Positions 5,387 to 6,465 of a stretch of 6,465 nucleotides of DNA are shown piece after piece. Location of the stretch: positions 1 through 6,465 of the forward strand of contig CAYGAW010000160.1 of NCBI GenBank assembly GCA_964347945.1, written 5' to 3'. The stretch's first letter is position 1, and every line of letters starts with the position of its first letter. The translations under genes and the position numbers were made by a program. Source of the DNA: CAYGAW01 sp964347945. Its GTDB lineage: Bacteria; Chloroflexota; Anaerolineae; UBA7937; B3-Chlor. A model generated the notes under the pieces. That model was given only the letters and a program-made list of their open reading frames with translations. It had not been told where the DNA came from and did no database searches.

Positions 5387-5779
5387 ATGTGGTGTCATCT
5401 ATTGCTGCTAATGCCCGCAATCGGTCTGGGGCTATTCGTCATTCTCCCCTGGCAGGTAGCCTTCCCACCTTACGCAATCGTCTCCGTGACGTCCCTGTTC
5501 ATCTATTACAAGATCGTGAAGGCGATGGGGCAACCGGTGCAGTCTGGACGCGAGGCGATCCTAGGAGCTATGGCCACGGTGGTGGCTCCCGTGGACCCGG
5601 CGGGCCAGGTCCGTTTTCAGAATGAGTTGTGGAGCGCTGTCTCGGACGAGAACTTGAAACTAGGTCAACGGGTGAGGGTCGTTGGCTTCCAGGGCATGAA
5701 GCTTATTGTCAGCACTGCTGAGGGAATGGAGTCGCAGCCTGCGGGTCGCTCACACTGCCAGGGAAGTAGGGGAAGATGA
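5387..5779 (+). CDS. Short NfeD-like membrane protein with OB-fold domain
   Basis: This 130-aa protein has two transmembrane helices (about 5-21 and 27-43) and then an OB-fold-like domain (about 56-110). The domain shows the NfeD pattern: EAILGAMATVV, then DPAGQVRFQNELWSAVS, then GQRVRVVGFQGMKLIVS. It lacks the serine-protease-like part of long NfeD proteins, as in the short NfeD class, where the domain is thought to serve membrane-protein quality control with stomatin-type partners. No stomatin gene is seen here. The ATG at 5387 has an AAAGAGG site 5 nt upstream. The open frame extends 71 codons further upstream, but that stretch covers the two hairpins and does not look like protein. The last 20 residues are polar and hold one Cys and one His. 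The link to copper is by position only. Confidence 0.8.
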   Translation: MWCHLLLLMPAIGLGLFVILPWQVAFPPYAIVSVTSLFIYYKIVKAMGQPVQSGREAILGAMATVVAPVDPAGQVRFQNELWSAVSDENLKLGQRVRVVGFQGMKLIVSTAEGMESQPAGRSHCQGSRGR

Positions 5780-5790
5780 TGAGTCTGAAC

Positions 5791-5841
5791 TTGACAGAAG
5801 TTGGCTGCCCGGCAGTTATGCATCTAGCGCTCAACTGTCAA
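5791..5841 (+). other. Inverted repeat bordering the Shine-Dalgarno of the 89-aa gene
   Basis: TTGACAG (5791-5797) and CTGTCAA (5835-5841) are exact inverted repeats 37 nt apart, with a smaller CTGCC/GGCAG dyad between them. The right arm reaches into the AAGGAGG ribosome-binding site, so the fold could limit its access. TTGACA also reads as a -35 box, but the best -10 candidate (TTATGC) is poor and 19 nt away. Confidence 0.35.
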
Positions 5842-5846
5842 GGAGG
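5840..5846 (+). promoter_or_regulatory. Shine-Dalgarno deciding the 89-aa protein start
   Basis: AAGGAGG lies 6 nt before the ATG at 5853. It rules out the longer reading from 5706, which overlaps the NfeD-like gene in another frame. Confidence 0.8.
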
Positions 5847-5852
5847 AATCGA

Positions 5853-6122
5853 ATGAATGTGAACCCAGGACAGACAGGGTCGAATAAGCGGCAACTGCTG
5901 ATCACGCTGCTTTGTTGCCTGCTGCCCGTGGCGGCTTTGGCAGCTATCTGGGTGCTGGGCGTGCCACTAGACAGCGTGCTTCTCTTCGGCATAGTCCTTC
6001 TCTGCCCTCTAGGCCATCTGTTTATGATGAGAGCGGGGCACCAACACCAAGAGGTAGGATGCCGGGTGGATATCTCTTCCACACCAGGAGATGGACGAAG
6101 AGAGAAGGAAAGGGAAACGTAA
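5853..6122 (+). CDS. Small two-helix membrane protein with CPLGHLFMM motif
   Basis: This 89-aa protein has two transmembrane helices (about 14-35 and 39-59). The first contains a Cys21-Cys22 pair. The second ends in Cys51-Pro-Leu-Gly-His55-Leu-Phe-Met58-Met59, followed by Gly-His63-Gln-His65, a cluster of soft metal ligands at the membrane face. Small proteins with a Cys-Pro-Leu-x-His-Leu-Phe-Met pattern and a His-rich tail (the DUF2933-like group, as I recall it) are often found near copper and heavy-metal genes; I cannot verify membership. The charged tail from residue 66 is not typical. The start has an AAGGAGG site 6 nt upstream. The stop is only 2 nt before the ferredoxin start, so the two are probably translated together. 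A role in Cu(I) binding or transfer at the membrane is inferred. Confidence 0.75.
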   Translation: MNVNPGQTGSNKRQLLITLLCCLLPVAALAAIWVLGVPLDSVLLFGIVLLCPLGHLFMMRAGHQHQEVGCRVDISSTPGDGRREKERET

Positions 6123-6124
6123 CC

Positions 6125-6397
6125 ATGGCTATGTTGATCGCCGAGGAGTGCATCCTCTGCGGTGCTTGTGAGCCCGAGTGCCCTAATCAGGCGATCATGG
6201 AGGGGGAAGAGGTCTACGAAGTGGATTTCGATCTATGCACCGAATGTGTGGGCTTCTATGATGAGCAGCAATGCGTTCTGGTCTGCCCGGTAGACGCCGT
6301 CATCTTCGACCCTGACCACCGGGAGACCAGGGAACAACTCAAGGCCAAGTATCTAAGATTGCATCCCGAGCGACAAGCAATCGGTGGTTGGGATTGA
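6125..6397 (+). CDS. YfhL-type 2[4Fe-4S] ferredoxin
   Basis: This 90-aa cytoplasmic electron carrier binds two [4Fe-4S] clusters. The first motif is Cys9-x2-Cys12-x2-Cys15-x3-Cys19-Pro. The second is Cys38-x2-Cys41-x8-Cys50-x3-Cys54-Pro, with the eight-residue insertion and the CTECVGFYDEQQC stretch that mark the YfhL/Allochromatium-type family. Clusters of this type have very low and unequal potentials. The C-terminal helix after residue 60 (HRETREQLKAKYLRLHPE) is also usual in the group. The start follows an AAGGAAAGGG site and lies 2 nt after the stop of the membrane-protein gene. Its electron partner is not in the window. Placement beside copper genes may relate to Fe-S damage by Cu(I), or may be chance. 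Confidence 0.93.
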   Translation: MAMLIAEECILCGACEPECPNQAIMEGEEVYEVDFDLCTECVGFYDEQQCVLVCPVDAVIFDPDHRETREQLKAKYLRLHPERQAIGGWD

Positions 6398-6401
6398 TTG
6401 T

Positions 6402-6465
6402 ATGGAGAAAGCACGGCCTGAACTCGTCTTTCCATCGAGTCGGAGTGAGCAGCCGATCTTGCAGA
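6402..6465 (+). CDS. Possible start of a further gene (partial, unrecognised)
   Basis: An ATG 4 nt after the ferredoxin stop opens a frame that begins MEKARPELVFPSSRSEQPIL and stays open to the window end. The upstream sequence GGTTGGGAT is a weak ribosome-binding site, though coupling to the ferredoxin gene could make up for that. Another frame is also open over this short stretch, so the call is tentative. No family can be recognised from 21 residues. Confidence 0.3.
   Translation, partial: MEKARPELVFPSSRSEQPILQ

Noticed and set aside
5706..5852. Longer start for the 89-aa membrane protein
   Set aside because: It would overlap the NfeD-like gene in another frame and lacks a ribosome-binding site; AAGGAGG marks the ATG at 5853.
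5912..6124. Longer ferredoxin reading from 5912
   Set aside because: The extra 71 codons overlap the membrane-protein gene in another frame; the ferredoxin fold begins at the ATG at 6125, two residues before the usual conserved start.
1..6465. CRISPR array, insertion sequence or transposase
   Set aside because: No regularly spaced repeats, terminal inverted repeats with target duplications, or transposase-like proteins were seen.

Overview
The window is a moderately G+C-rich bacterial segment with strong Shine-Dalgarno sites and short intergenic gaps. I cannot assign the organism from sequence alone. The combination of a CopA pump, a YHS protein, a Met-rich PepSY-like protein, a short NfeD protein and a YfhL-type ferredoxin would suit a Chloroflexota-like or other deep-branching, possibly anaerobic or thermophilic bacterium. 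That placement is an inference.

Left part (1-913, minus strand): a GntR/FCD-family regulator and, downstream on the same strand, the first 33 codons of a thiamine-diphosphate-dependent enzyme of the acetolactate-synthase type. The two overlap by a GTGA junction and look translationally coupled. A near-consensus sigma70 promoter drives the pair, and a 16-bp AT-rich palindrome lies just downstream of the predicted transcription start, which suggests autoregulation.

Middle (830-1429): a divergent intergenic region of about 600 bp. It holds the GntR promoter and operator, a G+C-rich palindrome (1028-1061) and an extended -10 element. It also holds a C-run/G-run dyad (1171-1198) that resembles CsoR copper-sensor operators, and a 9-bp leader hairpin (1319-1348).

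Right part (1430-6465, plus strand): a copper-handling cluster. copA encodes a complete 814-aa Cu(I)-exporting P1B-1 ATPase with two N-terminal metal-binding domains. It is followed at 19-38 nt spacings by an 82-aa membrane-anchored zinc-ribbon protein, a 262-aa membrane-anchored Met/His/Gly-rich protein with two PepSY-like repeats, and a 54-aa YHS-domain protein ending in Met-His-His-His. After a 222-nt gap with two strong hairpins come a 130-aa NfeD-like membrane protein, an 89-aa membrane protein with a Cys-Pro-x-x-His-x-x-Met-Met motif, and a 90-aa YfhL-type 2[4Fe-4S] ferredoxin. A possible further gene starts at 6402 and runs off the window.

Working model (inference): CopA moves Cu(I) out of the cytoplasm, while the Met/His/Cys-rich small proteins bind or pass the metal on at the membrane and in the cytoplasm. 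The ferredoxin at the end fits because exposed Fe-S clusters are known targets of Cu(I). The four small accessory proteins are the least characterised part and the best candidates for new biology. No copper-sensor gene lies in the window.
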